Shown here: piece by piece, positions 39,243 to 49,429 of the stretch
Numbering within the stretch: the stretch's first letter is position 1
Layout of the letters: each line of letters starts with the position of its first letter
Origin: Pseudomonas sp. JM0905a
Lineage (GTDB): Bacteria > Pseudomonadota > Gammaproteobacteria > Pseudomonadales > Pseudomonadaceae
Direction: 5' to 3'
Length of the DNA: 64,000 bases
NCBI RefSeq assembly: GCF_014700075.1
Contig: NZ_JACXBU010000007.1
Coordinates: 124,001-188,000, forward strand
The notes under the pieces: generated by a model
The model's database searches: none
Told to the model about the DNA's origin: nothing
What the model saw: only the letters and a program-made list of their open reading frames with translations
Position numbers and translations under genes: made by a program

Positions 39243-40532
39243 TCAAGGGCGGTAGCCCTGGGACAGGAGCCAGCCCTGGACCATGCGGCGCTGCGGCTCG
39301 GGCAATGCAGCCAGGGCCTGGTCCAGTTCCCCTCGCTTGAGTGCAGCGACGATGGGCGCGAGTTCGATGCCTTGCAGATGCCAGATACCCAGCGGCTGGT
39401 CGGCCGTGACCACCACCTCCACTGCGTCGATCAGGTCGCCGTGGATCACCGGTGCCCGCTCTACCCTCACCAGATTGAAGTCCGCCGGTGCGTGCATGGG
39501 CTCGGCGTCTGGCCAGATGGAGCGGTCGCGCCAGAAGGCTTGGTCGGGCCAGCGTTGCTCCAGGGCGTAGAAGTCCCGACCGGTGCGAGCGAAGCGCAGG
39601 AAGAGATGCTCGACCCGGCGCTGATGGAATTGTCGAGCCAACTCGGCGCGGTCAGGGCGTTGCAGCATGGTGTTGATCACGGCCGGAGCCTGTAGCGCAG
39701 AGGACAGGGACTGGAAGATGCCGTTGCCGGAAAGCGGGTCCACCGCCATCGCCGCATCTCCTGCCCGCAACCAGTTGGTGCCGCTGGCCTCATGGAAGAG
39801 GATCGCAGTGCTGCTGCGGGCATGGAGGCACGCGGGCTCAAATGCGGCGTCACCGAACAGTTCGCGCACCAGGGCGGACTCGGCGCGACGCTTGGCGCAG
39901 TAATCCGTTAACTGGTCCTTGGGCGGCAGGCCGCCGGCGTCCTGGGTGATCTGCCAATAGCAGCGACCATCAGCCAGGCGCGCCATCCAGGCCCAGCCAT
40001 CCGGCAGGCTTTCCACTGCCGAACCGGGACGGCCCGGTGCCTCCTGCCACTGATTGAGCAGGCTGAGGGTTTCCGGCCCGCGCAGGCGGCCACCGGCGAG
40101 CGGTGCCGAACGGCCGCGGGCTTCGACGAGGAAGTCCGCACGCAGCGGTTCGCGAGAGTCGAGATGAATAAGATGGCCGGCATCGGTGCTTTCCACCCTC
40201 AGAACGCGGGCTTCCAGCGTTTCGATGCCAGCCTCGCGCAGGTCTTCGCGAATGGCCGCATCGAACCGGGGGCGGTCCAGCAGGCATTCCTGGTTGATGG
40301 ACTGGCCGTCCCCATTCCACAGCACGCGTCGGGGCGACGGTGCAGCCGCACAGGCCAGGGCACGCTGGAGGCCGGCCTGGCGTAGGCCATCCAGCACGCG
40401 CTGGGACACGCCTTCCACTGCCGCAAAGCGCCGCCATTCGCTGACCACACACACGGGGTAGCCCAGCCGTTTCAGTCCCAGGGCCACCGCAGCGCCTGCC
40501 GGGCCGGCGCCAAGTACGACAATCTCAGTCAT
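39243..40532 (-). CDS. qhpG: FAD-dependent monooxygenase, QhpG-like
   Basis: A 429-residue flavoprotein of the tryptophan-halogenase/FMO class. It has the FAD motif VVLGAGPAGAAVALGL, a second flavin motif GDAAMAVDPLSGNGIFQSL, and WAWMARLADGRCYWQIT. QhpG hydroxylates a tryptophan of the gamma subunit of quinohemoprotein amine dehydrogenase to start tryptophylquinone formation. The assignment rests mostly on context: it is the third gene of a tightly overlapping trio with a subtilisin-like protease and an ABC exporter, the same set found in qhp operons. Its ATG overlaps the protease stop by eight bases. No halogenase Lys motif was noted. Confidence 0.7.
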   Translation of the reverse strand: MTEIVVLGAGPAGAAVALGLKRLGYPVCVVSEWRRFAAVEGVSQRVLDGLRQAGLQRALACAAAPSPRRVLWNGDGQSINQECLLDRPRFDAAIREDLREAGIETLEARVLRVESTDAGHLIHLDSREPLRADFLVEARGRSAPLAGGRLRGPETLSLLNQWQEAPGRPGSAVESLPDGWAWMARLADGRCYWQITQDAGGLPPKDQLTDYCAKRRAESALVRELFGDAAFEPACLHARSSTAILFHEASGTNWLRAGDAAMAVDPLSGNGIFQSLSSALQAPAVINTMLQRPDRAELARQFHQRRVEHLFLRFARTGRDFYALEQRWPDQAFWRDRSIWPDAEPMHAPADFNLVRVERAPVIHGDLIDAVEVVVTADQPLGIWHLQGIELAPIVAALKRGELDQALAALPEPQRRMVQGWLLSQGYRP

Positions 40533-41199
40533 GGCCCCGGCGCTCCGGGCCGACGAAGGCTGCACCGTCCCGCAGCCACCGGAGCACTGCCTCGCGGCTG
40601 GCGCCGGGCTGGGACTGCAGGTAGCCCGCGATGATCCCCGAGAGTGCCGCGCAGCCCACACTGGAGCCCGCCACGCCATTGGCGGCGGCGACATGGGCGC
40701 CGAAGTCGGCCTGGGGGCTGTTCAGCCAGGACCATTGCCCCGGCGCGCATCGGGCGTCGCCTGTAATGCGGATCACGCCTGGGTAGGCGGCCGGGTACAC
40801 CGGCTCGCCCTGGGCCGGGCTGGAGGCGCAAAGCAGGATGCCGGAGGCCTGGGCCAGCACGCAGGCCTCGCGCAGTACCGGGCGGTCGTTGCGCAGGCCG
40901 AGGCTCATGTTCACCAGCGCAACGTCCTGCTCGATCAGCCAGTGCAAGGCGGCGGCGATCTGCAGTGGGCTGGTCTGCCAGCGGTCACCGAAGACCTGAG
41001 CGACGCAGAGGCGGCTCGGGCCACTTTCGCGGGTCAGGGTGTCCAGCACCACGCTGCCGTGGCCCAGCGCGTCGGGTTGGCAATCGCCCTCCTGCAACTC
41101 CCCGCCATCCAGCCAGAAGCGTCTTGCCAGCGCGACCTGATCGGCCTGCCCAGGCGCAAAGCCGCTGTCGATGATGCCGATGGCGAGCTCAATGGCCAT
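40525..41199 (-). CDS. qhpE: Subtilisin-like cytosolic serine protease, QhpE-like
   Basis: A 224-residue S8-family protease without signal peptide or propeptide. The triad is Asp11 (IGIIDSG), His47 (ALGHGSVV) and Ser180 (GVAGSSVGCAA). The oxyanion stretch VNMSLG is also present. It is much smaller than secreted subtilisins. QhpE, the closest match by size, fold and position, removes the leader of the amine dehydrogenase gamma subunit inside the cell after its cross-links are made. The gene overlaps the exporter stop by 11 bases and the oxygenase start by eight, so the three are translated together. Confidence 0.72.
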   Translation of the reverse strand: MAIELAIGIIDSGFAPGQADQVALARRFWLDGGELQEGDCQPDALGHGSVVLDTLTRESGPSRLCVAQVFGDRWQTSPLQIAAALHWLIEQDVALVNMSLGLRNDRPVLREACVLAQASGILLCASSPAQGEPVYPAAYPGVIRITGDARCAPGQWSWLNSPQADFGAHVAAANGVAGSSVGCAALSGIIAGYLQSQPGASREAVLRWLRDGAAFVGPERRGHD

Positions 41200-42922
41200 G
41201 GCTCACCTGCTCCGGTTCCAGGCTGTGCAATTGACCATGCTCCAGGCGGAAGGCGATGTCGGCCTGGGCCAGGGTGGACGGCCGGTGGCTGATCAGGATG
41301 CGGGTACGGCCGAAGAAGAGCTGGTCGATGGCGGCGATCACCTCGCGCTCGGTGGCTTCGTCCACCGCCGAAGTAGCTTCGTCCAGCACGAGGATGAGCG
41401 GGTCTTGCAGCAAGGCGCGGGCAATGGCGATGCGCTGTTTCTGGCCGCCGGAAAGCTGCTGGCCACGCTCGCCCAGGGGGCTGTCCAGGCCCAATGGCAG
41501 GGATTCGATCAGGCTGTCCAGTTGGGCCATGCGAGCGACCTGTTCCAGGGCGTCACGGCCGGCGTCCGGGGCGCTGTAGGCGAGGTTCTCGGCCAGGGTG
41601 CCACGGAACAGGACGATGTCCTGGCTGACCACGGCGATGCGCCGGCGCAGGGCGAAGAGGTCCAGCTCGCGCAGGTCGGCGCCATCCAGCAGCACGCGAC
41701 CCTGGTCCGGATCGTAAAAGCGTTGCAGCAGGTCGATCAGGGTGGATTTGCCGACACCCGAGGCGCCGCTGATGGCCACCTTGAGGCCGGCAGGAATCAC
41801 CGCATCCACCCCGCGCAGCACGGCACCGGCGCGCTGTTCATGGGCGAAGTGCACGCCTTCCAGGCGCAGTTCTCCCCTGCCCTCCGGCATGGGTTGGGGC
41901 GATTCGGGCTGACGTACCGGCACGGGCTCCTGTTGCAGTTCCATCACCCGACCGAGGCTGACCGTCATCCGCTGCAGCGCGACATAGAGGCCCAGCAGGC
42001 TCTGCACCGGGCCCACTGCCATGCCGAGGTAGGTGGAGAAAGCGATCAGCGAACCCAGTTGCCAGGTGCCCTGGATCACCCAGTAACCACCGATGAGGAA
42101 GGCGCAGGCACGGGACAGCGAGGTAAGCGTGCCGGGCACGGCGTGGGTAAAGAATTCGGTGACCTGGACCTTGAGCAGCTGGCTCATGTAGCCCTGCCCC
42201 AGTCCTTCCAGGCGGTGGGATTCCCGCTGTTGCTGGCCGGCGGCCTGGATGAATTTCATCGCTGGCAGGGTTTCCACCAGGAAGGACGAGACGTCCGCCG
42301 AGCGCTCGCGCAGGCTGCGCACTTCGCGCTCCACCTTGCGCCGCATCCAGCGCAGCCAGAGCACTTCGATGGGGATCAACAGCGCCAACAGCAACGACAG
42401 TTGCCAGGACAGCAACAGCATCAGCGCCACCGCGCCGAGCAGGCCGATGATGCTGGAGACGGCGGAGAAGAGTGAATCCACGGCGAAGCGCTGGATCTCC
42501 GCCACGTCGCCATCGAACCGGGACATGATGTCGCCGAGGCGTTTGCGGCCGTAGAAGGCTGGCGAGAGTTGCTGCAGATGGCGGTAGAGGTCGTCCCGCA
42601 GGGCGAAGAGGATGCGTCCGGAGAGCCGCGTGTGCAGGTAACGGTTGATGCCCGACAGTACGGTGCCGAGGATGCCGACAGCGATCATGGCCACTGCGAC
42701 CTGCACCAGTTTGCTGAAATCCTTCGCGAGCAGGCCATCGTCGATCAGGGTCTTGGTCAGCCAGGGCTGGGCGAGCACCAGCAGGGATGCGCCGAGGGAC
42801 AGGCCGAGCAGCACCAGGATGGCGCGCAGTTGTGGGCGGACGAAGCTGTACAGCCAGGCCAGGGCACGGCGCAGCAGGTCGGGGTCGCTGGTTTCTACGA
42901 GTTTGAGGAAGAGGCGGGTCAT
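41189..42922 (-). CDS. qhpF: ABC transporter, fused membrane and ATPase domains, QhpF-like
   Basis: A 577-residue half-transporter. Six transmembrane helices occupy residues ~25-315 and the nucleotide-binding domain ~340-577, with Walker A SGASGVGKSTLI, signature LSGGQKQRIAIARAL, Walker B LILVLDEATSAVD and the switch His in ILISHRPSTL. It has no N-terminal peptidase domain. In qhp operons this exporter moves the processed gamma subunit to the periplasm; a general multidrug or peptide exporter would look similar, so the call relies on the two overlapping partner genes. Nothing resembling the qhpA, B, C or D genes lies upstream, where a repeat cluster and a sigma-54 activator are found. Confidence 0.7.
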   Translation of the reverse strand: MTRLFLKLVETSDPDLLRRALAWLYSFVRPQLRAILVLLGLSLGASLLVLAQPWLTKTLIDDGLLAKDFSKLVQVAVAMIAVGILGTVLSGINRYLHTRLSGRILFALRDDLYRHLQQLSPAFYGRKRLGDIMSRFDGDVAEIQRFAVDSLFSAVSSIIGLLGAVALMLLLSWQLSLLLALLIPIEVLWLRWMRRKVEREVRSLRERSADVSSFLVETLPAMKFIQAAGQQQRESHRLEGLGQGYMSQLLKVQVTEFFTHAVPGTLTSLSRACAFLIGGYWVIQGTWQLGSLIAFSTYLGMAVGPVQSLLGLYVALQRMTVSLGRVMELQQEPVPVRQPESPQPMPEGRGELRLEGVHFAHEQRAGAVLRGVDAVIPAGLKVAISGASGVGKSTLIDLLQRFYDPDQGRVLLDGADLRELDLFALRRRIAVVSQDIVLFRGTLAENLAYSAPDAGRDALEQVARMAQLDSLIESLPLGLDSPLGERGQQLSGGQKQRIAIARALLQDPLILVLDEATSAVDEATEREVIAAIDQLFFGRTRILISHRPSTLAQADIAFRLEHGQLHSLEPEQVSHGH

Positions 42923-42952
42923 GGAATCACTGCCAGGCAGAACCGGAACACT

Positions 42953-43064
42953 GTAGGGGCGAATTCATTCGCCAAGCAGGCCGAAGGTCTGCCTCTGGAT
43001 AGTCGGGGCAACTGCGTTGCCCTTGGCGAATGAATTCGCCCCTACAAGGACCATTCGCCCCTAC
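42953..43064. repeat. Perfect 24-bp inverted repeat of the GCGAATTCATTCGC family
   Basis: The element at 42953-42976 (starting GTAGGGGCGAATTCATTCGC) has an exact reverse complement at 43022-43045, and a partial third copy lies at 43050-43064. They fill most of the gap between the qhpF-like gene and the regulator gene. Relatives occur at 52421-52435, 60290-60315 and 61134-61229. Confidence 0.85.
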
Positions 43065-43075
43065 ACGCAATTGAG

Positions 43076-44983
<1,908 letters not shown>

Positions 44984-45127
44984 CTCTCACTCCAGCGTGC
45001 GCCCCGGCTTGGGCCGGCGGTTGGTCACACGCCTTGAATGTCTACACCCCCGGCCCGCGTCCGTAAAGAGCAGGCCACCTCCCCTGCAAAGAGCAGGTAT
45101 CAAGCCGCCTGCCGTTGCGGTGCGTAG

Positions 45128-45165
45128 TTGACAGTCAGGTTGGCACAGGTTTACGTTAACGTAAA
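45128..45165 (+). promoter_or_regulatory. liu promoter with perfect MerR-type operator
   Basis: A consensus -35, TTGACA, lies at 45128-45133. At 45150-45165 there is a perfect 16-base palindrome, TTTACGTTAACGTAAA. LiuR, the MerR-family protein encoded 26 bases downstream, is known to repress liu genes through sites of this kind, so this is probably its autoregulatory operator. No strong -10 was identified. Confidence 0.75.
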
Positions 45166-45190
45166 GGTAAACACAGAGACGGCCCCTTCC

Positions 45191-45589
45191 ATGCCCACCA
45201 CTTACAGCATTTCCGACCTGGCCCGCGAACTGGACGTCACCACCCGCGCCATCCGCTTCTATGAAGAGCAAGGCATGCTCAGCCCCGAGCGCCGTGGCCA
45301 GGAACGCATCTACAGCCCGAAGGACCTGGTGGCGCTGAAACTCATCCTGCGGGGCAAGCGCATCGGCTTCTCCTTGGCCGAGTGCAAGGAGCTGATCGAC
45401 CTCTACGACCCCAGCAGCGGCAACCGCAAACAGCTGGAAACCTTCATGGGCAAGATCGCCGCGCGCCGCGCGCAGCTTGAACAGCAGCTGTTGGACATCC
45501 AGCAGATGCAACTGGAACTGGATACGGCCGAGGAACGCTGCCTGGCAGCCCTGGCCGAAACCGAACGCAAACAGGGCGTCAACGCCTGA
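45191..45589 (+). CDS. liuR: LiuR/GnyR, MerR-family regulator of leucine/isovalerate degradation
   Basis: A 132-residue MerR-type protein. The winged HTH (residues ~5-72) starts YSISDLARELDVTTRAIRFY and is followed by EEQGMLSPERRGQERIY. A coiled-coil dimer helix at ~80-125 is rich in Gln/Glu (QLEQQLLDIQQMQLELD). The effector domain is short and has no metal-binding cysteines. It heads the liu cluster in the usual order. The palindrome at 45150-45165 is the likely operator. The start at the ATG 45191 gives the family's N-terminus. Confidence 0.95.
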   Translation: MPTTYSISDLARELDVTTRAIRFYEEQGMLSPERRGQERIYSPKDLVALKLILRGKRIGFSLAECKELIDLYDPSSGNRKQLETFMGKIAARRAQLEQQLLDIQQMQLELDTAEERCLAALAETERKQGVNA

Positions 45590-45631
45590 CCCCTCCCCCA
45601 CTCACCGACAATGACAAGCACAGGTGTAACG

Positions 45632-46795
45632 ATGAGCTATCCCACCCTCAACTTCGGTCTCGGCGAGACCATCGACATGCTGCGCGACTCCGTCTATCAG
45701 TTCGCTCAGGCCGAGCTGGCTCCGCGTGCTGCGCAGATCGACCGCGATAACGAGTTCCCCATGGACATGTGGCGCAAGTTCGGCGACATGGGCCTGCTGG
45801 GCATGACCGTGGAAGAGGAGTACGGCGGCACCAACATGGGCTACCTGGCTCACGTGGTGGCCATGGAAGAGATCAGCCGCGCGTCCGCTTCGGTCGGTCT
45901 GTCCTACGGCGCCCACTCCAACCTGTGCCTCAACCAGATCCGCAAGAACGGCACCCACGAGCAGAAGCTGAAGTACCTGCCCAAGCTGTGCTCCGGCGAA
46001 CACGTCGGCGCGCTGGCCATGAGCGAGCCCAACGCCGGCTCTGACGTGGTGTCGATGAAGCTGCGCGCCGAGAAGAAAGGCGACCGCTACGTGCTCAACG
46101 GCAACAAGATGTGGATCACCAACGGCCCTGACGCCAACACCTACGTGATCTACGCCAAGACCGACGTCAACGCCGGTTCGCGCGGCATGACCGCCTTCAT
46201 CGTCGAGCGCGACTACAAGGGCTTCTCCCGCCACCAGAAGCTGGACAAGCTGGGCATGCGCGGCTCCAACACCTGCGAGCTGGTGTTCGAAGACGTTGAA
46301 GTGCCGGAGGAAAACATCCTTGGTGCAGAAGGCCGTGGCGTGGCCGTGCTGATGAGCGGCCTGGACTACGAGCGCACCGTGCTCTCGGGCGGCCCGACCG
46401 GGATCATGAGCGCCTGCATGGACGTGGTGCTGCCCTACGTGCACGAGCGCCAGCAGTTCAAGCAGTCCATCGGTGAATTCCAATTGGTGCAAGGCAAGCT
46501 GGCCGACATGTACGCCGGCATGAACGCCTCCAAGTCCTACCTGTACAACGTGGCCAAGGCCTGCGACCGCGGCGAGGAATCGCGCAAGGACGCTGCCGCG
46601 GTGATCCTCTATACCGCAGAGATGGCCACCAAGATGGCCCTGGACACCATCCAGCTGCTCGGCGGCAACGGCTACACCAACGAGTACCCGGCCGGCCGCC
46701 TGCTGCGCGACGCCAAGCTCTACGAGATCGGCGCCGGCACCAGCGAAATCCGCCGCATGCTGATCGGCCGCGAGCTGTTCAACGAAACCCGCTGA
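45632..46795 (+). CDS. liuA: Isovaleryl-CoA dehydrogenase
   Basis: A 387-residue FAD-dependent acyl-CoA dehydrogenase. It shows [19 protein letters not shown], the flavin-binding [17 protein letters not shown] and [17 protein letters not shown] motifs, and the catalytic Glu in [13 protein letters not shown], the position that distinguishes isovaleryl-CoA dehydrogenase from most relatives. It ends with the conserved [10 protein letters not shown]. It oxidises isovaleryl-CoA to 3-methylcrotonyl-CoA and passes electrons to ETF. The ATG at 45632 has AGGTG six bases upstream. Confidence 0.97.
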   Translation: MSYPTLNFGLGETIDMLRDSVYQFAQAELAPRAAQIDRDNEFPMDMWRKFGDMGLLGMTVEEEYGGTNMGYLAHVVAMEEISRASASVGLSYGAHSNLCLNQIRKNGTHEQKLKYLPKLCSGEHVGALAMSEPNAGSDVVSMKLRAEKKGDRYVLNGNKMWITNGPDANTYVIYAKTDVNAGSRGMTAFIVERDYKGFSRHQKLDKLGMRGSNTCELVFEDVEVPEENILGAEGRGVAVLMSGLDYERTVLSGGPTGIMSACMDVVLPYVHERQQFKQSIGEFQLVQGKLADMYAGMNASKSYLYNVAKACDRGEESRKDAAAVILYTAEMATKMALDTIQLLGGNGYTNEYPAGRLLRDAKLYEIGAGTSEIRRMLIGRELFNETR

Positions 46796-46799
46796 TGAC

Positions 46800-46900
46800 T
46801 CCCTTCTCCCTCTGGGAGAAGGTGCCCGAAGGGCGGATGAGGGGAGCGACGCTCGGCTTCCCTCACCCCGGCCCTCTCCCAGAGGGAGAGGGGGAAAAGA
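46800..46900. repeat. Palindromic repeat pair between liuA and liuB
   Basis: Two CCCTCTCCC/GGGAGAGGG-type elements lie in the 120-base gap between liuA and liuB, CTTCTCCCTCTGGGAGAAGG near 46803 and CTCTCCCAGAGGGAGAGG near 46874. They face each other with outer flanks GAGGGGAGC / CCTCACCCC. They sit inside an operon and may affect the relative stability of the liuA and liuBCDE parts of the mRNA. Confidence 0.8.
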
Positions 46901-46915
46901 ACAAAGAGGCAATCC

Positions 46916-48523
46916 ATGGCCATCCTGCACACCCAGATCAACACCCGTTCCCCGGAGTTCGCCCGCAACAGCGCAGCGATGCTCGAACAGGTCGGCGCCC
47001 TGCACACGCTGCTCGGCCGCATCCACGAAGGCGGCGGCGCCAAGGCCCAGGAACGCCACACCTCGCGCGGCAAGCTGCTGCCCCGCGAGCGCATCAACCG
47101 CCTGCTGGACGCCGGCTCGCCCTTCCTCGAAATCGGCCAGTTGGCCGCCCATGAGGTATACGGCGAAGACGTGCCCGCCGCGGGCGTCGTGGCCGGCATC
47201 GGCCGCGTGGAAGGTGTGGAATGCATGATCGTGGCCAACGACGCCACGGTGAAGGGCGGCTCCTACTACCCGCTGACCGTGAAGAAGCACCTGCGCGCCC
47301 AGACCATCGCCCAGCAGAACCGCCTGCCGTGCATCTATCTGGTGGACTCGGGCGGCGCCAACCTGCCGCGCCAGGAAGACGTGTTCCCCGACCGCGAGCA
47401 CTTCGGCCGCATCTTCTTCAACCAGGCCAACATGAGCGCCATGGGCATTCCGCAGATCGCCGTGGTCATGGGCTCCTGCACCGCCGGTGGCGCCTACGTC
47501 CCGGCCATGTCCGACGAGACCATCATGGTGCGCAACCAGGCCACCATCTTCCTCGCCGGCCCGCCGCTGGTGAAGGCCGCCACCGGTGAGGTGGTGACCG
47601 CCGAAGAACTGGGCGGCGCCGATGTGCACTGCAAGACCTCGGGCGTGGCCGACCACTACGCCGAAAGCGACGAGCACGCTCTGGCGCTGGCCCGTCGCAG
47701 CATCGCCAACCTCAACTGGCGCAAGGCCGGCGAGCTGAACCTGCGTGCCCCGCTCGCCCCGCGCTTCGCCAGTGACGAGCTGTACGGCGTGATCCCGGCT
47801 GACGCCAAGCAACCTTTCGACGTGCGCGAAGTCATCGCCCGCCTGGTGGACGACTCCGAGTTCGATGAATTCAAGGCGCTGTTCGGCACCACCCTGGTAT
47901 GCGGTTTCGCCCACCTGCACGGCTACCCCATCGCCATCCTCGCCAACAACGGCATCCTCTTCGCCGAAGCCGCGCAGAAAGGCGCGCACTTCATTGAACT
48001 GGCCTGCCAGCGCGGCATTCCGCTGCTGTTCCTGCAGAACATCACCGGCTTCATGGTGGGCAAGAAGTACGAAGAAGGCGGCATCGCCAAGCACGGCGCC
48101 AAGCTGGTGACGGCAGTGGCCTGCGCCAAGGTGCCGAAGTTCACCGTGATCATCGGCGGCAGCTTCGGCGCGGGTAACTACGGTATGTGCGGCCGTGCCT
48201 ACGACCCGCGCTTCCTGTGGATGTGGCCCAACGCGCGCATCGGCGTGATGGGTGCCGAACAGGCTGCCGGCGTACTCACCCAGGTCAAGCGCGAGCAGAG
48301 CGAACGTGCCGGCCACAGCCTGAGCGCCGAGGAAGAAGCCCGCATCAAGCAGCCGATCCTCGAGCAGTACGAGCGCCAGGCGCATTCGTACTACTCCAGC
48401 GCGCGGCTGTGGGACGACGGCGTGATCGACCCGGCGCAGACCCGCGACGTGCTGGGCCTGGCCCTCTCCGCCAGCCTCAACGCCCCGATCGAGCGGACCA
48501 CCTTCGGCGTGTTCCGCATGTAA
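46916..48523 (+). CDS. liuB: Methylcrotonyl-CoA carboxylase, carboxyltransferase (beta) subunit
   Basis: A 535-residue carboxyltransferase with two crotonase-fold halves. It includes [20 protein letters not shown] near the N-terminus, the acyl-CoA region [20 protein letters not shown] and [20 protein letters not shown], and the biotin-side motif [16 protein letters not shown] followed by [20 protein letters not shown]. It transfers the carboxyl group from the biotin of LiuD to 3-methylcrotonyl-CoA. The start is the ATG at 46916, and the gap to liuA is filled by repeats. Confidence 0.97.
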   Translation: MAILHTQINTRSPEFARNSAAMLEQVGALHTLLGRIHEGGGAKAQERHTSRGKLLPRERINRLLDAGSPFLEIGQLAAHEVYGEDVPAAGVVAGIGRVEGVECMIVANDATVKGGSYYPLTVKKHLRAQTIAQQNRLPCIYLVDSGGANLPRQEDVFPDREHFGRIFFNQANMSAMGIPQIAVVMGSCTAGGAYVPAMSDETIMVRNQATIFLAGPPLVKAATGEVVTAEELGGADVHCKTSGVADHYAESDEHALALARRSIANLNWRKAGELNLRAPLAPRFASDELYGVIPADAKQPFDVREVIARLVDDSEFDEFKALFGTTLVCGFAHLHGYPIAILANNGILFAEAAQKGAHFIELACQRGIPLLFLQNITGFMVGKKYEEGGIAKHGAKLVTAVACAKVPKFTVIIGGSFGAGNYGMCGRAYDPRFLWMWPNARIGVMGAEQAAGVLTQVKREQSERAGHSLSAEEEARIKQPILEQYERQAHSYYSSARLWDDGVIDPAQTRDVLGLALSASLNAPIERTTFGVFRM

Positions 48524-48532
48524 TGCATGCAA

Positions 48533-48571
48533 CTCCCCTATCCCTCTGGGAGAGGGGCCGGGGGTGAGGGA
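48533..48571. repeat. Single CCCTCTGGGAGAGGGG palindrome between liuB and liuC
   Basis: One repeat copy (CCTATCCCTCTGGGAGAGGG followed by CCGGGGGTGAGGG) lies in the 110-base gap between liuB and liuC. It is a half-unit of the same family seen in pairs elsewhere in the window. Confidence 0.75.
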
Positions 48572-48632
48572 AGCCAGCCCTCACTGGGACCCCAGGCATT
48601 CGGTGCGCACCGCGCACCCTACAGGATCGAAC

Positions 48633-49427
48633 ATGACCGACTTCACCACGCTGCAACTGGACTTCGCCGACAACGGCGTCGCCACCCTCTGGCTCAACCG
48701 CCCGGAGAAGAACAACGCCTTCAACGCCGGGATGATCCGCGAACTGATCCTCGCCCTGGACGCCGTCAAGGAACATGGCAAGGTGCGCTTCCTGATCCTG
48801 CGCGGCCGTGGCCGGCACTTCTCCGCTGGCGCGGACCTGGCCTGGATGCAGGAATCCGCCCAGCTCGACTACAACGCCAACCTCGACGACTCCCGCGAGC
48901 TGGCCGAGCTGATGTACAACCTCTACCACCTCAAGGTGCCGACCCTGGCCGTGGTGCAGGGCGCGGCCTTCGGCGGCGCCCTGGGCCTGATCAGCTGCTG
49001 CGACATGGCCATCGGCGCCGTGGACGCGCAGTTCTCCCTGTCCGAAGTGCGCATCGGCCTCCTGCCGGCCGTCATCAGCCCCTTCGTGGTCCAGGCCATC
49101 GGTGAGCGCGCCGCGCGCCGCTACGCCCTGACCGCCGAGCGCTTCAGCGGTGAACGTGCCCGCGAACTGGGCCTGCTCGCCGAGTGCTACCCGGCCGAGG
49201 AACTGGATCAGGCCGTGGAGAGCTGGACCGCCAACCTGCTGCTGAACAGCCCGCAGGCCATGAGCAACACCAAGGACCTGCTGCGCGAAGTCGGCAGCGG
49301 CGTGCTCTCCCCCAACCTGCGCCGCTACACCGAAAACGCCATCGCCCGTATCCGCGTAAGCCCCGAAGGCCAGGAGGGCCTGCGCGCCTTCCTGGAAAAA
49401 CGCAAACCGTCCTGGCAGGAGCAATAA
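48633..49427 (+). CDS. liuC: Methylglutaconyl-CoA hydratase (enoyl-CoA hydratase family)
   Basis: A 264-residue crotonase-fold enzyme. The oxyanion-hole segments are LRGRGRHFSAGADLAWM and VVQGAAFGGALGLISCCDM, and the general acid/base position falls in SEVRIGLLPAVISPFV. It hydrates 3-methylglutaconyl-CoA to HMG-CoA in leucine breakdown. The start at 48633 has AGGAT upstream; an in-frame upstream ATG at 48564 would include repeat sequence. LiuD begins three bases after its stop, which implies coupled translation. Confidence 0.95.
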   Translation: MTDFTTLQLDFADNGVATLWLNRPEKNNAFNAGMIRELILALDAVKEHGKVRFLILRGRGRHFSAGADLAWMQESAQLDYNANLDDSRELAELMYNLYHLKVPTLAVVQGAAFGGALGLISCCDMAIGAVDAQFSLSEVRIGLLPAVISPFVVQAIGERAARRYALTAERFSGERARELGLLAECYPAEELDQAVESWTANLLLNSPQAMSNTKDLLREVGSGVLSPNLRRYTENAIARIRVSPEGQEGLRAFLEKRKPSWQEQ

Positions 49428-49429
49428 CA

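Noticed and set aside
45602-48532. 976-codon minus-strand open frame opposite liuA and liuB
   Set aside because: Low-complexity His/Ala/Gly/Val-rich translation typical of antisense frames; the plus strand encodes two complete enzymes.
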